The position numbers were made by a program, and so were the translations under genes. The notes under the pieces were generated by a model that saw nothing but the letters and a program-made list of their open reading frames with translations, had not been told where the DNA came from and searched no databases. A stretch of DNA of 64,000 nt. It comes from Bacteroidales bacterium. GTDB taxonomy: Bacteria; Bacteroidota; Bacteroidia; Bacteroidales; Marinilabiliaceae. Numbering within the stretch: the first letter of the stretch is position 1; the number at the start of each line of letters is the position of its first letter. The stretch lies in NCBI GenBank assembly GCA_017539645.1, contig JAFYCM010000058.1, positions 37,224 through 101,223 of the forward strand. Reading direction: 5' to 3'. Shown one piece after another: positions 28,174 through 35,767 of the stretch.

Positions 28174-28206
28174 CAAAAAAATTGCGCAAGGCACTGCCCA
28201 ACGCAA
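28174..28206 (-). terminator. Intrinsic terminator of the small Gly/Asp-rich peptide gene
   Basis: On the minus strand TTGCG..GGCA and TGCC..CGCAA form an interrupted stem followed by seven T residues. It starts about 13 bp after the stop of the small gene at 28219-28431, supporting a real short transcript. It may also separate it from convergent rlmH. Confidence 0.75.
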
Positions 28207-28218
28207 CTTCAGAATCTT

Positions 28219-28431
28219 TTAGAATGCAAATGGATCTTCATCCAATCCACCACGACCACCAGGAGCTGTGTACTTGAAATCATCATCGTTACCACCGCCA
28301 CCTTCTTCTGAGCATTCTACTCTTTGTAAATTTTTATCCATCTTCACTTCACAAAAAGATGGAGTAATGTAATCTCGTCGCATAGTGTCTGCTTCTTGAG
28401 ATTTGCTTAATATGTTATATCTCTGTTCCAT
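28219..28431 (-). CDS. Small Gly/Asp-rich peptide of unknown function
   Basis: 70 residues from ATG 28431; an in-frame GTG lies two codons upstream, and an internal ATG at 28383 would give about 54 residues. It has no signal peptide or membrane segment. The middle MRRDYITPSFCEVKM resembles the KxYxxPxxxxV start of the short peptides common in Bacteroidales. The C-terminal half is ECSEEGGGGNDDDFKY and PGGRGGLDEDPFAF, rich in Gly and Asp with a single Cys in the tail. A terminator follows directly. It could be a ribosomally made peptide precursor or a small regulatory protein, but no maturation gene is adjacent. Function unknown. Confidence 0.55.
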   Translation of the reverse strand: MEQRYNILSKSQEADTMRRDYITPSFCEVKMDKNLQRVECSEEGGGGNDDDFKYTAPGGRGGLDEDPFAF

Positions 28432-28551
28432 AGTCACAATAATTAGTTAGCAACAAAACTGAGGTGCAAAGTTGCAAAAATTATACCGATAATATACTCA
28501 TAAATCATAAAAAAGTTTTACAAATCAGCGCTTTCGCATTCATTTCCCTCT

Positions 28552-29007
28552 TTAGAAACGTTTCGTCACTCTATCAATATCGCGCTGTGCATCTTTCTGC
28601 TTCAGCGTTTCGCGTTTATCGTATTGCTTTTTACCTCGCGCTAGTGCTATTTCAAGTTTGGCAAGTCCACGATCATTTATAAATAATCTCAAAGGCACTA
28701 TCGTCAAGCCGCCCTCTTTTGTTTTACGTTGCAGTTTGTCAAGTTCTTTTCGCTGCAGAAGGAGTTTTCGCTCACGGTCGGGTTTATGATTGTTGTACGT
28801 ACCATAAAAATACTCAGCCACACGCATTCCTTTCACCCACAACTCATCTTTATTGAAAAAACAAAATGAATCGACAAGTGAAGCATGTCCACCTCGTATC
28901 GACTTCATTTCGGTACCACATAGCATAACTCCTGCTACATATCTATCGAGAATCTCATAATCGAATGTAGCTCGGCGATTCTTTATATTTATTTCGTTCG
29001 ACGACAT
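28552..29007 (-). CDS. smpB: SsrA-binding protein (trans-translation)
   Basis: Binds tmRNA and rescues stalled ribosomes. 151 residues from ATG 29007, which gives the family start [22 protein letters not shown]. It continues with the conserved [29 protein letters not shown], and a basic tail [20 protein letters not shown]-like region. The longer in-frame ATG at 29043 adds 12 residues lying over the promoter element and is rejected. It appears to be a single transcription unit with a -7 box at 29033-29040. Confidence 0.96.
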   Translation of the reverse strand: MSSNEINIKNRRATFDYEILDRYVAGVMLCGTEMKSIRGGHASLVDSFCFFNKDELWVKGMRVAEYFYGTYNNHKPDRERKLLLQRKELDKLQRKTKEGGLTIVPLRLFINDRGLAKLEIALARGKKQYDKRETLKQKDAQRDIDRVTKRF

Positions 29008-29032
29008 CTTAATATCTGCAATATTGAGCCGG

Positions 29033-29040
29033 CAAAGGTA
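29033..29040 (-). promoter_or_regulatory. Candidate -7 element (TACCTTTG) for smpB
   Basis: TACCTTTG on the minus strand, 25 bp upstream of the smpB ATG at 29007. Its position also argues against the longer start at 29043. Confidence 0.55.
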
Positions 29041-29112
29041 CAAATTTATGCATCACCTAACGGAATGAAATTTCCGTAGTTATTCGATATTGGTATCTAT
29101 AATGCATCAATT

Positions 29113-30564
29113 CTATTGCGGCAATAGTGCTTTGATACGTTCTATCTGTATCTGCTTATTTACCTCACGTAAACTATGCGCCGTCTTGGTATAATATTGA
29201 TGCGCGGAAATAAACTTTATCTGATTCTCATTCCATTGGTCAATTGTACCGACCATATTGCGATCTTTCAACTCACGATAAAGGTCGTTTGACACTGGTA
29301 TAAAGTCCGTACGGCCAAGGTAGTCGAGGTCTGCATCTTGTATTACCGACTCCATAATATCATTAGGCTGATGCGGCAATTTTGTAGCCATTATCACCTT
29401 TTTGATTCTATCTATCTTTTCTTGGCTATACTTGAAGTGCGGCAATATCTCTTGCGCAAACTTGCAGCTATTCTCCTCATGGCCCGCACCATACTTAATA
29501 ATATGTCCTGTATCATGGAACAGTGCTGCCACTTTTAGCAGTAGCACATCTGTCTCGGGCAATCCTTCCGACCACCCGATAAGTTCCACCTCGGTAGTGA
29601 CATCAATAGTATGCTTTACATTATGGTAGTAGAGGTTTGTAGGCAACATTTTCTCGAGTATATCGAGCATAAGTTCCTGAATATCCATAAATTGCAAGCG
29701 CGAATAGCTCAAATCGAATGCATCGCTATATGGATTTTCTGCGCTATCACCCTTCATCTCTGGGCGCAAATCTTTGAGCTGATAGAGATCCATCGTACCA
29801 CTATATTTAACTGGAATGGTACAATTCTTTTCCATTATAAAGAACTCTTTCACGAGCGCATTCGTCATAGGAGACATCATTATCTCACCAACATTTGCAC
29901 AAAGTGCAAGACGCGAGACTGTCAATACGTTGTAGCCTTGAAGTGCGTATGGCACTGATTTCTGATTTGCAAATCGTCCCATTGCCGGACCGGTGTGAAG
30001 GCCAACAGAAATATTCCAAACGCAATTGGTCCTTTCTCTAATTTCGGCCACCTTATGCATCATCTCGTATGCTGCGAGCGACGCATCAACTGGACTCGTC
30101 TTGGTCTCTTTAGAATAATCAGCATTGAACACTACGCCATCTTCGCTGACCTCAACTGGGTTCTCATCTTCGTGGGTAGGTATACCACTCGCAAACAGTA
30201 CATTATCGCCAACGGTGGCAATTTTCATCATGTTATATTTACGAGAGATGTCAGTCAGTTCGAAGAGTATTTCATCGAGTATATCAAGTTGCTTTCCTGC
30301 ATCGTCGAGTCGCGAAAGTTCGCGGAAACCATACACCACAATATAAAGCATCGACACCATGCGGAACTGTCGAACGCCCTTCTGCTGCTGGCGACGCGAC
30401 ACTTCGTCGAGGCCAAACTCGCGCAAAAGGTTTTGGTATTGCTCGTTGTTAGTGCTAACATTCTCATATTGGGACAAAAGTTGAGCGAGCGACTCGCTCA
30501 ATTTGGCATTACGCTTTCCTAACTCTTTGAGTTGGTTTAGATATTGGTTACTATTATCAGCCAT
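29113..30564 (-). CDS. Degenerate class III nucleotide cyclase domain fused to a PDE-like HD domain
   Basis: 483 residues. A coiled coil (about 5-60) leads into a cyclase-homology domain (about 66-250). The match is clear at VGDNVLF (D120), VGLHTGPAMGRF and SVPYALQGYNVLTVSRLAL. The first metal Asp is absent: the expected FxD is Y74-I75-V76. The base-recognition Asp and the transition-state Asn before the Arg are also missing. The C-terminal part has YHNVKHTIDV (H314, H318), ALFHDTGH (H350, D351) and IQDADLDYLGR, the ligand layout of HD and class I cyclic-nucleotide phosphodiesterases. I infer an inactive or regulatory cyclase domain controlling a phosphohydrolase. It has no membrane segments. 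Confidence 0.8.
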   Translation of the reverse strand: MADNSNQYLNQLKELGKRNAKLSESLAQLLSQYENVSTNNEQYQNLLREFGLDEVSRRQQQKGVRQFRMVSMLYIVVYGFRELSRLDDAGKQLDILDEILFELTDISRKYNMMKIATVGDNVLFASGIPTHEDENPVEVSEDGVVFNADYSKETKTSPVDASLAAYEMMHKVAEIRERTNCVWNISVGLHTGPAMGRFANQKSVPYALQGYNVLTVSRLALCANVGEIMMSPMTNALVKEFFIMEKNCTIPVKYSGTMDLYQLKDLRPEMKGDSAENPYSDAFDLSYSRLQFMDIQELMLDILEKMLPTNLYYHNVKHTIDVTTEVELIGWSEGLPETDVLLLKVAALFHDTGHIIKYGAGHEENSCKFAQEILPHFKYSQEKIDRIKKVIMATKLPHQPNDIMESVIQDADLDYLGRTDFIPVSNDLYRELKDRNMVGTIDQWNENQIKFISAHQYYTKTAHSLREVNKQIQIERIKALLPQ

Positions 30565-30637
30565 GCGATTTTGATAATTTCTGTTAACGTGAAGTTACAC
30601 ACGACTTTATTTATTTGCTTTACATTTTTATAATGAG

Positions 30638-30674
30638 TTTGATAGTATTTTATCATTATACATATACTATCAAA
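30638..30674. promoter_or_regulatory. Perfect 11-bp inverted repeat, candidate operator
   Basis: TTTGATAGTAT and ATACTATCAAA are exact reverse complements separated by 15 nt. The site is 74 bp upstream of the cyclase/HD gene start and has no flanking U-run, so an operator or a leader stem-loop is more likely than a terminator. Confidence 0.45.
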
Positions 30675-30820
30675 TCAAACACAACACGGCGACACAAGAC
30701 GGCAAGATTCTGATTACTTGACAGATACAAAAATTCTTCGCACTTCAAGGCAAGAGTTGTTCACTTTACGTAATTGGTACTATTATCACATAAAAATCTA
30801 TATATCAACATCATATAAAC

Positions 30821-30851
30821 AAAAAAAAGGTTCAAGCTAATGCCTGAACCT
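30821..30851 (-). terminator. Intrinsic terminator of the ferredoxin gene
   Basis: On the minus strand AGGTTCA/TGAACCT forms a 7-bp stem with a 10-nt loop followed by eight T residues. It is 33 bp after the ferredoxin stop. Confidence 0.88.
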
Positions 30852-30884
30852 AATCTGTTACTTTATCAGTAAAGGAGCGTTTCT

Positions 30885-31058
30885 TTATTCTCCCGCTGAA
30901 ATTGCTTCAGTTGGGCAAACACTTGCGCATGAGCCACAATCTACACATTTTGAAGGATCAATTTCGAAGTGTTCTGCACCCTCATTGATTGCTTCATTAG
31001 GACATTCAGCTGCGCAAGTGCCGCATGAAACGCAAGCATCTGAAATAACGTATGCCAT
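30885..31058 (-). CDS. 2[4Fe-4S] ferredoxin
   Basis: Small electron carrier of 57 residues. It begins MAYVISDACVSCGTCAAECP and ends with CVDCGSCASVCPTEAISAGE, giving two CxxCxxCxxxCP clusters (eight cysteines), the clostridial-type low-potential ferredoxin pattern. It would serve anaerobic oxidoreductases such as pyruvate:ferredoxin oxidoreductase. It is a single-gene unit with a -7 box at 31088-31095 and a strong terminator at 30821-30851. Confidence 0.95.
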   Translation of the reverse strand: MAYVISDACVSCGTCAAECPNEAINEGAEHFEIDPSKCVDCGSCASVCPTEAISAGE

Positions 31059-31087
31059 AGTTGTATCATTATTGGTTTATGTTGTAA

Positions 31088-31095
31088 CAAATATA
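31088..31095 (-). promoter_or_regulatory. Candidate -7 element (TATATTTG) for the ferredoxin gene
   Basis: TATATTTG on the minus strand lies 29 bp upstream of the ferredoxin ATG. No firm -33 element was seen. Confidence 0.5.
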
Positions 31096-31184
31096 GTATC
31101 ATAAAACCTTACGTGATACACATATTCACAATTTGAAAGCTTTCTAAATTTCTCATTTACAAGCCTCTCGCAACTGCTTTTTTC

Positions 31185-31871
31185 TTATTTAGAATCCTTT
31201 TTGTCTATATGTATATATAGCTTAATTGTGTGCAAGTTTTGCATATCGCCCATATACGTTTGATTCTTGCCAGCAAACATGTAGCCATAAAATAATTCTG
31301 CACTGAGGCTATTTTTTATATGCCTTTTTATGCCTACGCCCAACCGTATGCGGCGCAAAAAACTATTCTCGGCTTCGTCGCTGGCAATATTGGAGGATAC
31401 CGATGCGCGTGATGTGAGCGACCACGGACCTGCTTCGTTGAACTTTTTATCTAAAGAGAATGCATACGAAAGTCCAGTAGCTATAGAATGTACGCCCGAC
31501 GGTTTATAGTCGACGCGCCACTGTTCGAAATAGATTTGCTGAAAGACGGATTTGCTATTGTTTATATCTAACCCTTCACGAACATAGGTGAGCCTATCGC
31601 TATTATCTATATTATGGTATGCGGCATAACCATAGCTACACATGGCCGCGAGCGAATATTTACTATAGAAATTGAACGACGCGCCTAAAGCCATTCTTCC
31701 CCACATACAATTCACTTCGGTATGCTCGGCAGAGACGATGGCCACACCGTTCAATGTCCAACGTGGAGAAATGCCAACGGCAGCATCTGCTTCAATGCTG
31801 CCGTCGACTGACTGCCCCATAGCTATTTGAGGCATTATAAATATAAGTATCGCAAATAGGATGTTTTTCAT
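31185..31871 (-). CDS. Putative outer-membrane beta-barrel protein
   Basis: 228 residues. The signal peptide ends at AMGQS. The mature part has alternating amphipathic strands with many aromatic residues (ISPRWTLNGVAIV, GASFNFYSKYSLAAMCSYGYAAYHN, LGVGIKRHIKNSLSAELFYGYMFAGK), a pattern like DUF2490-type outer-membrane proteins. It is the last gene of a minus-strand set after the glmM-like gene, 22 bp apart. No substrate or partner can be read. Confidence 0.7.
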   Translation of the reverse strand: MKNILFAILIFIMPQIAMGQSVDGSIEADAAVGISPRWTLNGVAIVSAEHTEVNCMWGRMALGASFNFYSKYSLAAMCSYGYAAYHNIDNSDRLTYVREGLDINNSKSVFQQIYFEQWRVDYKPSGVHSIATGLSYAFSLDKKFNEAGPWSLTSRASVSSNIASDEAENSFLRRIRLGVGIKRHIKNSLSAELFYGYMFAGKNQTYMGDMQNLHTIKLYIHIDKKDSK

Positions 31872-31893
31872 TCCATAGTTTATAACGATACTC

Positions 31894-33267
31894 TTACAAC
31901 TCTTTGATTATATCCTTAATCTTATTAGCCAACTGGTCGGCTTCGGCTTCGGTGTGAGCTTCTGCATAGATACGTATGATCGGCTCGGTGTTCGACTTGC
32001 GCAAGTGAACCCAACTATCGGCAAAATCGATTTTCACGCCATCAATTGTAGTAACCTTCTCGTTGGCAAAACGTTTCTCAACGGCTTTGAGAATAGCATC
32101 AACATCGGTAGATGGATTGAGGTCGATACGGTTTTTAGATATGCAGTAGTTTGGATAGGTAGCTCGCAACGCCTTGCACGACATCTTGCTATGAGCCAAA
32201 TGCGACAAGAATAGCGCTATGCCAACCAAAGCATCACGGCCATAGTGACTCTCTGGATATATGACACCGCCATTGCCTTCACCACCGATGATGGCATTGG
32301 TATTCTTCATGGCAGTAACTACGTTAACTTCACCAACTGCAGCGGCAGTGTATGAGCCACCACGTTTCTCGGTAACATCACGCAACGCACGCGACGATGA
32401 CAAGTTGCTAACGGTATTGCCAGGTGTATGAGACAACACATAGTCAGCTATTGAGACAATGGTATACTCCTCATTGAACATCGTGCCGTCTTCGTTGATG
32501 ATTGCCAAACGATCGACATCGGGGTCAACAACGAAGCCAACGTCTGCTTTGTGAGAAGCTATGTATTCTGAAATCTGCGTAAGGTTTTGTGGTATCGGTT
32601 CTGGAGTATGAGCAAAAACGCCCGTTGGTTCAGAATTGAGGAATGTAACATTCTTCACACCTAACTTTTTGAGCAGCGGAGGAAGAGCCACTCCACCAAC
32701 AGAATTTATGCAGTCGATAACCACATTGAAATTTGCAGCTTTGATTGCCTCGACATCAACGAGTTTGAGCGACAAAACTTTATCTACGTGATATTCCGTA
32801 TAATCCTTACACTCAACCTTGCCAAGTTCGCCAACTTCTGCATAATCGAAATCTTCTTTTGCAGCCATAGTCAACACATCGTTGCCTTCAGCAGCAGAGA
32901 GGAATTCGCCATCTTTATTGAGAAGTTTGAGCGCGTTCCACTGTTGTGGATTGTGGCTTGCAGTAAGTATAATACCGCCATCGGCTTTCTCACCAACCAC
33001 AGCAAGTTCGGTAGTAGGCGTAGTTGCCAATCCGATATTCACAACATCGATGCCCATACCACAAAGTGTACCTACAACAATGCTTTCTACCATTGGACCC
33101 GACACGCGAGCATCGCGGCCAACAACCACACGCGCACGTGCTTTACCATGTTTTACCCAAATGGCATAAGCCGAAACAAAACGAACTATATCAAGCGGAG
33201 TCAAACCTTCGTCTTTCTTACCACCAATAGTTCCACGTATACCTGATATTGATTTTATAAGTGACAT
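31894..33267 (-). CDS. Phosphoglucosamine mutase-like phosphohexomutase (GlmM type)
   Basis: 457-residue alpha-D-phosphohexomutase that would convert glucosamine-6-phosphate to glucosamine-1-phosphate for wall and LPS precursors. The phosphoserine is S104 in LTASHNPQQWNALK. The metal loop is DPDVDRLAI, the sugar loop is GEGNGGVIYP, and the phosphate site is RKSNTEPIIRIYAEA. The opening ISGIRGTIGG fits the family. GEGNGG where many phosphomannomutases have GGE(M/L)SGH favours glucosamine. It starts 6 bp after the thioredoxin-like gene in an envelope operon. Confidence 0.88.
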   Translation of the reverse strand: MSLIKSISGIRGTIGGKKDEGLTPLDIVRFVSAYAIWVKHGKARARVVVGRDARVSGPMVESIVVGTLCGMGIDVVNIGLATTPTTELAVVGEKADGGIILTASHNPQQWNALKLLNKDGEFLSAAEGNDVLTMAAKEDFDYAEVGELGKVECKDYTEYHVDKVLSLKLVDVEAIKAANFNVVIDCINSVGGVALPPLLKKLGVKNVTFLNSEPTGVFAHTPEPIPQNLTQISEYIASHKADVGFVVDPDVDRLAIINEDGTMFNEEYTIVSIADYVLSHTPGNTVSNLSSSRALRDVTEKRGGSYTAAAVGEVNVVTAMKNTNAIIGGEGNGGVIYPESHYGRDALVGIALFLSHLAHSKMSCKALRATYPNYCISKNRIDLNPSTDVDAILKAVEKRFANEKVTTIDGVKIDFADSWVHLRKSNTEPIIRIYAEAHTEAEADQLANKIKDIIKEL

Positions 33268-33273
33268 TTCTAT

Positions 33274-34404
33274 TTACTGTTTATCATCTGTTTTCAAGTG
33301 TTCAATAATTTCTTCAAAGATTCCAGGCCCATGAATATCCTTAGACACAATGTAACCATCGCTATCTATGAGAACGTTGTTGGGCAAGGTTTTGTCATAC
33401 ACCAAATATGCATTACCAACAACATTTGCAGTATCAATAAGTTGAATACCCGACAGTTTCTCTTCGGTGACAATCCTCAGCCAAGGTTCTATTTTCTCAT
33501 TGAGCGACACGCTTACTATAACGAACTCGCACTTTGAAAATTTCTTATAAGCCTCGGTGAGCGTCGAGTTGTTTTCGCGGCAAGCCTCACTATTCAAATC
33601 CCAGAAGTTTAGCAATACATATTTACCACGAAACGACTGCAACGAGACCATATTGCCATCGGCATCGGGCAGATTGAAGTCGGGAGCTTTCTTACCAACT
33701 TCGATATGCTTGCGAGCCTCGTTTTCTGCACGCTTGTTATTTATAGTATTTACTACTACGCGTACATATTTATTGTCGCTCATCTCTCTATACATATGAG
33801 CCGAGAGTGTATCGGCCTCGTCGAAAGAGAAGATGTCGAGGTTTTTTAGCAGAAGGCAAGCGCCTACAGGATTGTTTGCATTTTCTGATATATACCTCTT
33901 TATAAAGTTATTCTGCTCATAAATTACGTTACGATATTGGCGAACAAGTTCACTGCGGCGGTCCTCGTCTTTCACTCCGTACATGGATTTGATCTCATTT
34001 TCGAGACTTGAAAGAGTCGACTTCTCTGGCACACTGCGATAGAATGATTGGAATTGGTCGTTCCACTTAGAGCCTTTTATTTTCAGCTCGGTGATATTCT
34101 CCAAGTCGCCATCCACAGTGACGTCGCCATTTGAAAGGAATATCGAAACGACAACATTATCACTTGGCGCATTGATTAGCACCAACTCGTTGGCAAATTC
34201 GTCATTAGAAAATGCAAATTTGAATTTGCCATTGCTTATGCGCGTAGAGTCGACAATTTTCATTCGATACTCTACCGAGTCAAGAGCTTCCAAATAAAGC
34301 ATACCATCAGACATATCGTTGATAGAGCCTTCTATCACGAATCCCGGTGTGCACGATGTAGCTACGAGGGCTGCCATCAATAGCGATGCATAAGCGTTTC
34401 TCAT
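33274..34404 (-). CDS. TlpA-like lipoprotein with DUF4369, first redox Cys missing
   Basis: 376 residues. The lipoprotein signal is ALVATSC. A DUF4369-like N-terminal domain (GFVIEGSINDMSDGMLYLEALD) leads through a helical part to a thioredoxin-fold domain (APDFNLPDADGNMVSL, KYVLLNFWDLN). The CxxC motif reads SEAC: the nucleophilic Cys is Ser (S272) and only C275 remains, while the cis-Pro loop (KTLPNNVLID) is kept. It is therefore unlikely to act as a normal disulfide reductase and may bind ligands or partners. The order is DUF1573 gene, this gene, glmM-like gene (6 bp gap). Confidence 0.88.
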   Translation of the reverse strand: MRNAYASLLMAALVATSCTPGFVIEGSINDMSDGMLYLEALDSVEYRMKIVDSTRISNGKFKFAFSNDEFANELVLINAPSDNVVVSIFLSNGDVTVDGDLENITELKIKGSKWNDQFQSFYRSVPEKSTLSSLENEIKSMYGVKDEDRRSELVRQYRNVIYEQNNFIKRYISENANNPVGACLLLKNLDIFSFDEADTLSAHMYREMSDNKYVRVVVNTINNKRAENEARKHIEVGKKAPDFNLPDADGNMVSLQSFRGKYVLLNFWDLNSEACRENNSTLTEAYKKFSKCEFVIVSVSLNEKIEPWLRIVTEEKLSGIQLIDTANVVGNAYLVYDKTLPNNVLIDSDGYIVSKDIHGPGIFEEIIEHLKTDDKQ

Positions 34405-34452
34405 TCTATGTGTTTTACGGTATTACGCCAATTTATCTCAGTTCGTACAAGA

Positions 34453-35550
34453 CTATTTAGTAATACCTTCGCCAGGTACACTAATCATAGCCGAGATACG
34501 CAGTAACGAGTTCGAACGTTTTGGATCGTTTGAAATTACGGTGATAGTCTTTTGCTGCTTGCCGCTCTTGCCGCGTGGGTCGAACGACACATGAATATTG
34601 GTACTCTCACCTTTCTCGAGGACGGTCTTCTCTGGATTAACCGCCGTGCAACCGCACGAAGCTTTCACCTTGCGAATGATAAGCTGGTCGGTGCCGGTAT
34701 TGGTAACTACAAAATCGCACTCAACTTTGTTGGTCGTAGGAATAGTGCCAAAGTCGTGAACTGACTCGTTGAATGTAATCACTGGAGCAGAAGCAAGTTG
34801 AGCTTCGGTGAGTTTCGAGAAATCCTCCGAAATTGTTGCACTTACAGTGATGCGATTGCTGTATTTTTTTTCGCTGCTAAAAGTCACGTAGATAATATCC
34901 GAAACGAAACCCCAATCGTTTTTCTTAGAGGCATCGTAGCGAGCTTGAATAATGCCCTCTGCACCAGGCTCGATAGTTTCTGGAATCGACGCAATAGTTA
35001 CATGTGCAGGAACGTTGATGAACTGCGGAGTTACAGGCGCATCGCTAATATTGATGGTCTTAACCTCGGCGAGTTTAACCTCATCGGGAGCAATCTTGGT
35101 GAATGCCAAGTGGCTGTCGCTCAAGCGGAGTTTATTGTCGTAGTTCACAGGGAAGTTATCCTCCATAGTCTTAGGCTTTTGAATAACATTACCCACAATG
35201 CGAAGCTGCATAGTTGGTTGGCTTGCATTGGACTGAACCGTAATGGTTTTATTGAACGAACCTGGGCGACCAGATGGGTTATATGCAACTTTTATAGTGC
35301 CAGTAGCGCCTGGTTGTACTGGAGTTTGCGTCCATTCGGGAGTAGTGCAGCCGCATGACGTTTTGACATCGTGAACCACAAGAGGAGTTTTACCAGTATT
35401 GGTGTAAGTAAAGACGGTAGTAGCCTTACCATCAACCTCTTGAATATCACCGAACTCATGAACAGTCTTGTCGAATGTTATGACTGGCTTTTGTGCAAAT
35501 ACGGCAGAACAAAACAATACTAAACTGATTATCAGCAATGTATTTTTCAT
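34453..35550 (-). CDS. Exported protein with tandem DUF1573 domains
   Basis: 365 residues. The signal peptide ends at AVFAQ. Two DUF1573 immunoglobulin-like repeats are seen, at about 24-115 (HEFGDIQEVDGKATTVFTYTN, TSCGCTTPEW) and about 260-355 (HDFGTIPTTNKVECDFVVTN, ASCGCTAVNP). Each has the characteristic SCGC pair, and a diverged ASH-like domain lies between them. The family is common in Bacteroidota envelopes, but its function is unknown. It heads the set DUF1573, thioredoxin-like, glmM-like, outer-membrane protein. Its leader region contains two marked inverted repeats (35594-35623 and 35693-35744). Confidence 0.9.
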   Translation of the reverse strand: MKNTLLIISLVLFCSAVFAQKPVITFDKTVHEFGDIQEVDGKATTVFTYTNTGKTPLVVHDVKTSCGCTTPEWTQTPVQPGATGTIKVAYNPSGRPGSFNKTITVQSNASQPTMQLRIVGNVIQKPKTMEDNFPVNYDNKLRLSDSHLAFTKIAPDEVKLAEVKTINISDAPVTPQFINVPAHVTIASIPETIEPGAEGIIQARYDASKKNDWGFVSDIIYVTFSSEKKYSNRITVSATISEDFSKLTEAQLASAPVITFNESVHDFGTIPTTNKVECDFVVTNTGTDQLIIRKVKASCGCTAVNPEKTVLEKGESTNIHVSFDPRGKSGKQQKTITVISNDPKRSNSLLRISAMISVPGEGITK

Positions 35551-35593
35551 TGTTTCTTATTTTTAGTTATAAAGACGTGCGAATTTAGCAAAA

Positions 35594-35623
35594 GCAACGC
35601 ATAATAATTATTATTTACGTTGC
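35594..35623. repeat. Inverted repeat in the DUF1573 gene leader
   Basis: GCAACG and CGTTGC enclose a perfect 14-base palindrome (ATAATAATTATTAT), 44 bp upstream of the DUF1573 ATG. It may be a stem-loop in the mRNA leader or a protein-binding site. Confidence 0.5.
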
Positions 35624-35692
35624 TAAATATTTTGCATAGAACCATCATCTACACTTTCGAGACCTATACACGACATGTTTTTATAATATTTA

Positions 35693-35744
35693 TGTCAGCT
35701 ATACACGACAATTTGTACAAAAAAATTGACGCGTATAGCTGACA
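35693..35744. promoter_or_regulatory. Long near-perfect hairpin next to a promoter-like box
   Basis: The outer 12-base arms TGTCAGCTATAC and GTATAGCTGACA are perfect. The stem continues inward with two mismatches to give about 22 paired positions around an 8-nt loop. The 12-mer CTATACACGACA inside this element recurs at 35664-35675, 35 bp away as a direct repeat. A TAGTTTTG box overlaps its end (35743-35750, minus). There is no U-run, so it is not a standard terminator. Confidence 0.6.
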
Positions 35745-35750
35745 AAACTA
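35743..35750 (-). promoter_or_regulatory. Candidate -7 element (TAGTTTTG) for the DUF1573 operon
   Basis: TAGTTTTG on the minus strand lies about 190 bp upstream of the DUF1573 ATG and directly abuts the 22-bp hairpin, which would then be the very start of the transcript. No -33 box is evident, so this is tentative. Confidence 0.3.
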
Positions 35751-35767
35751 CTATATCACCAAAAAAT

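Larger units (their letters stand above)
30565..30884. other. Intergenic stretch with an AT-rich inverted repeat
   Basis: These 320 bases upstream of the cyclase/HD gene hold no coding frame. They contain a perfect 11-bp inverted repeat (30638-30674) and, at the far end, the ferredoxin terminator (30821-30851). Confidence 0.5.
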
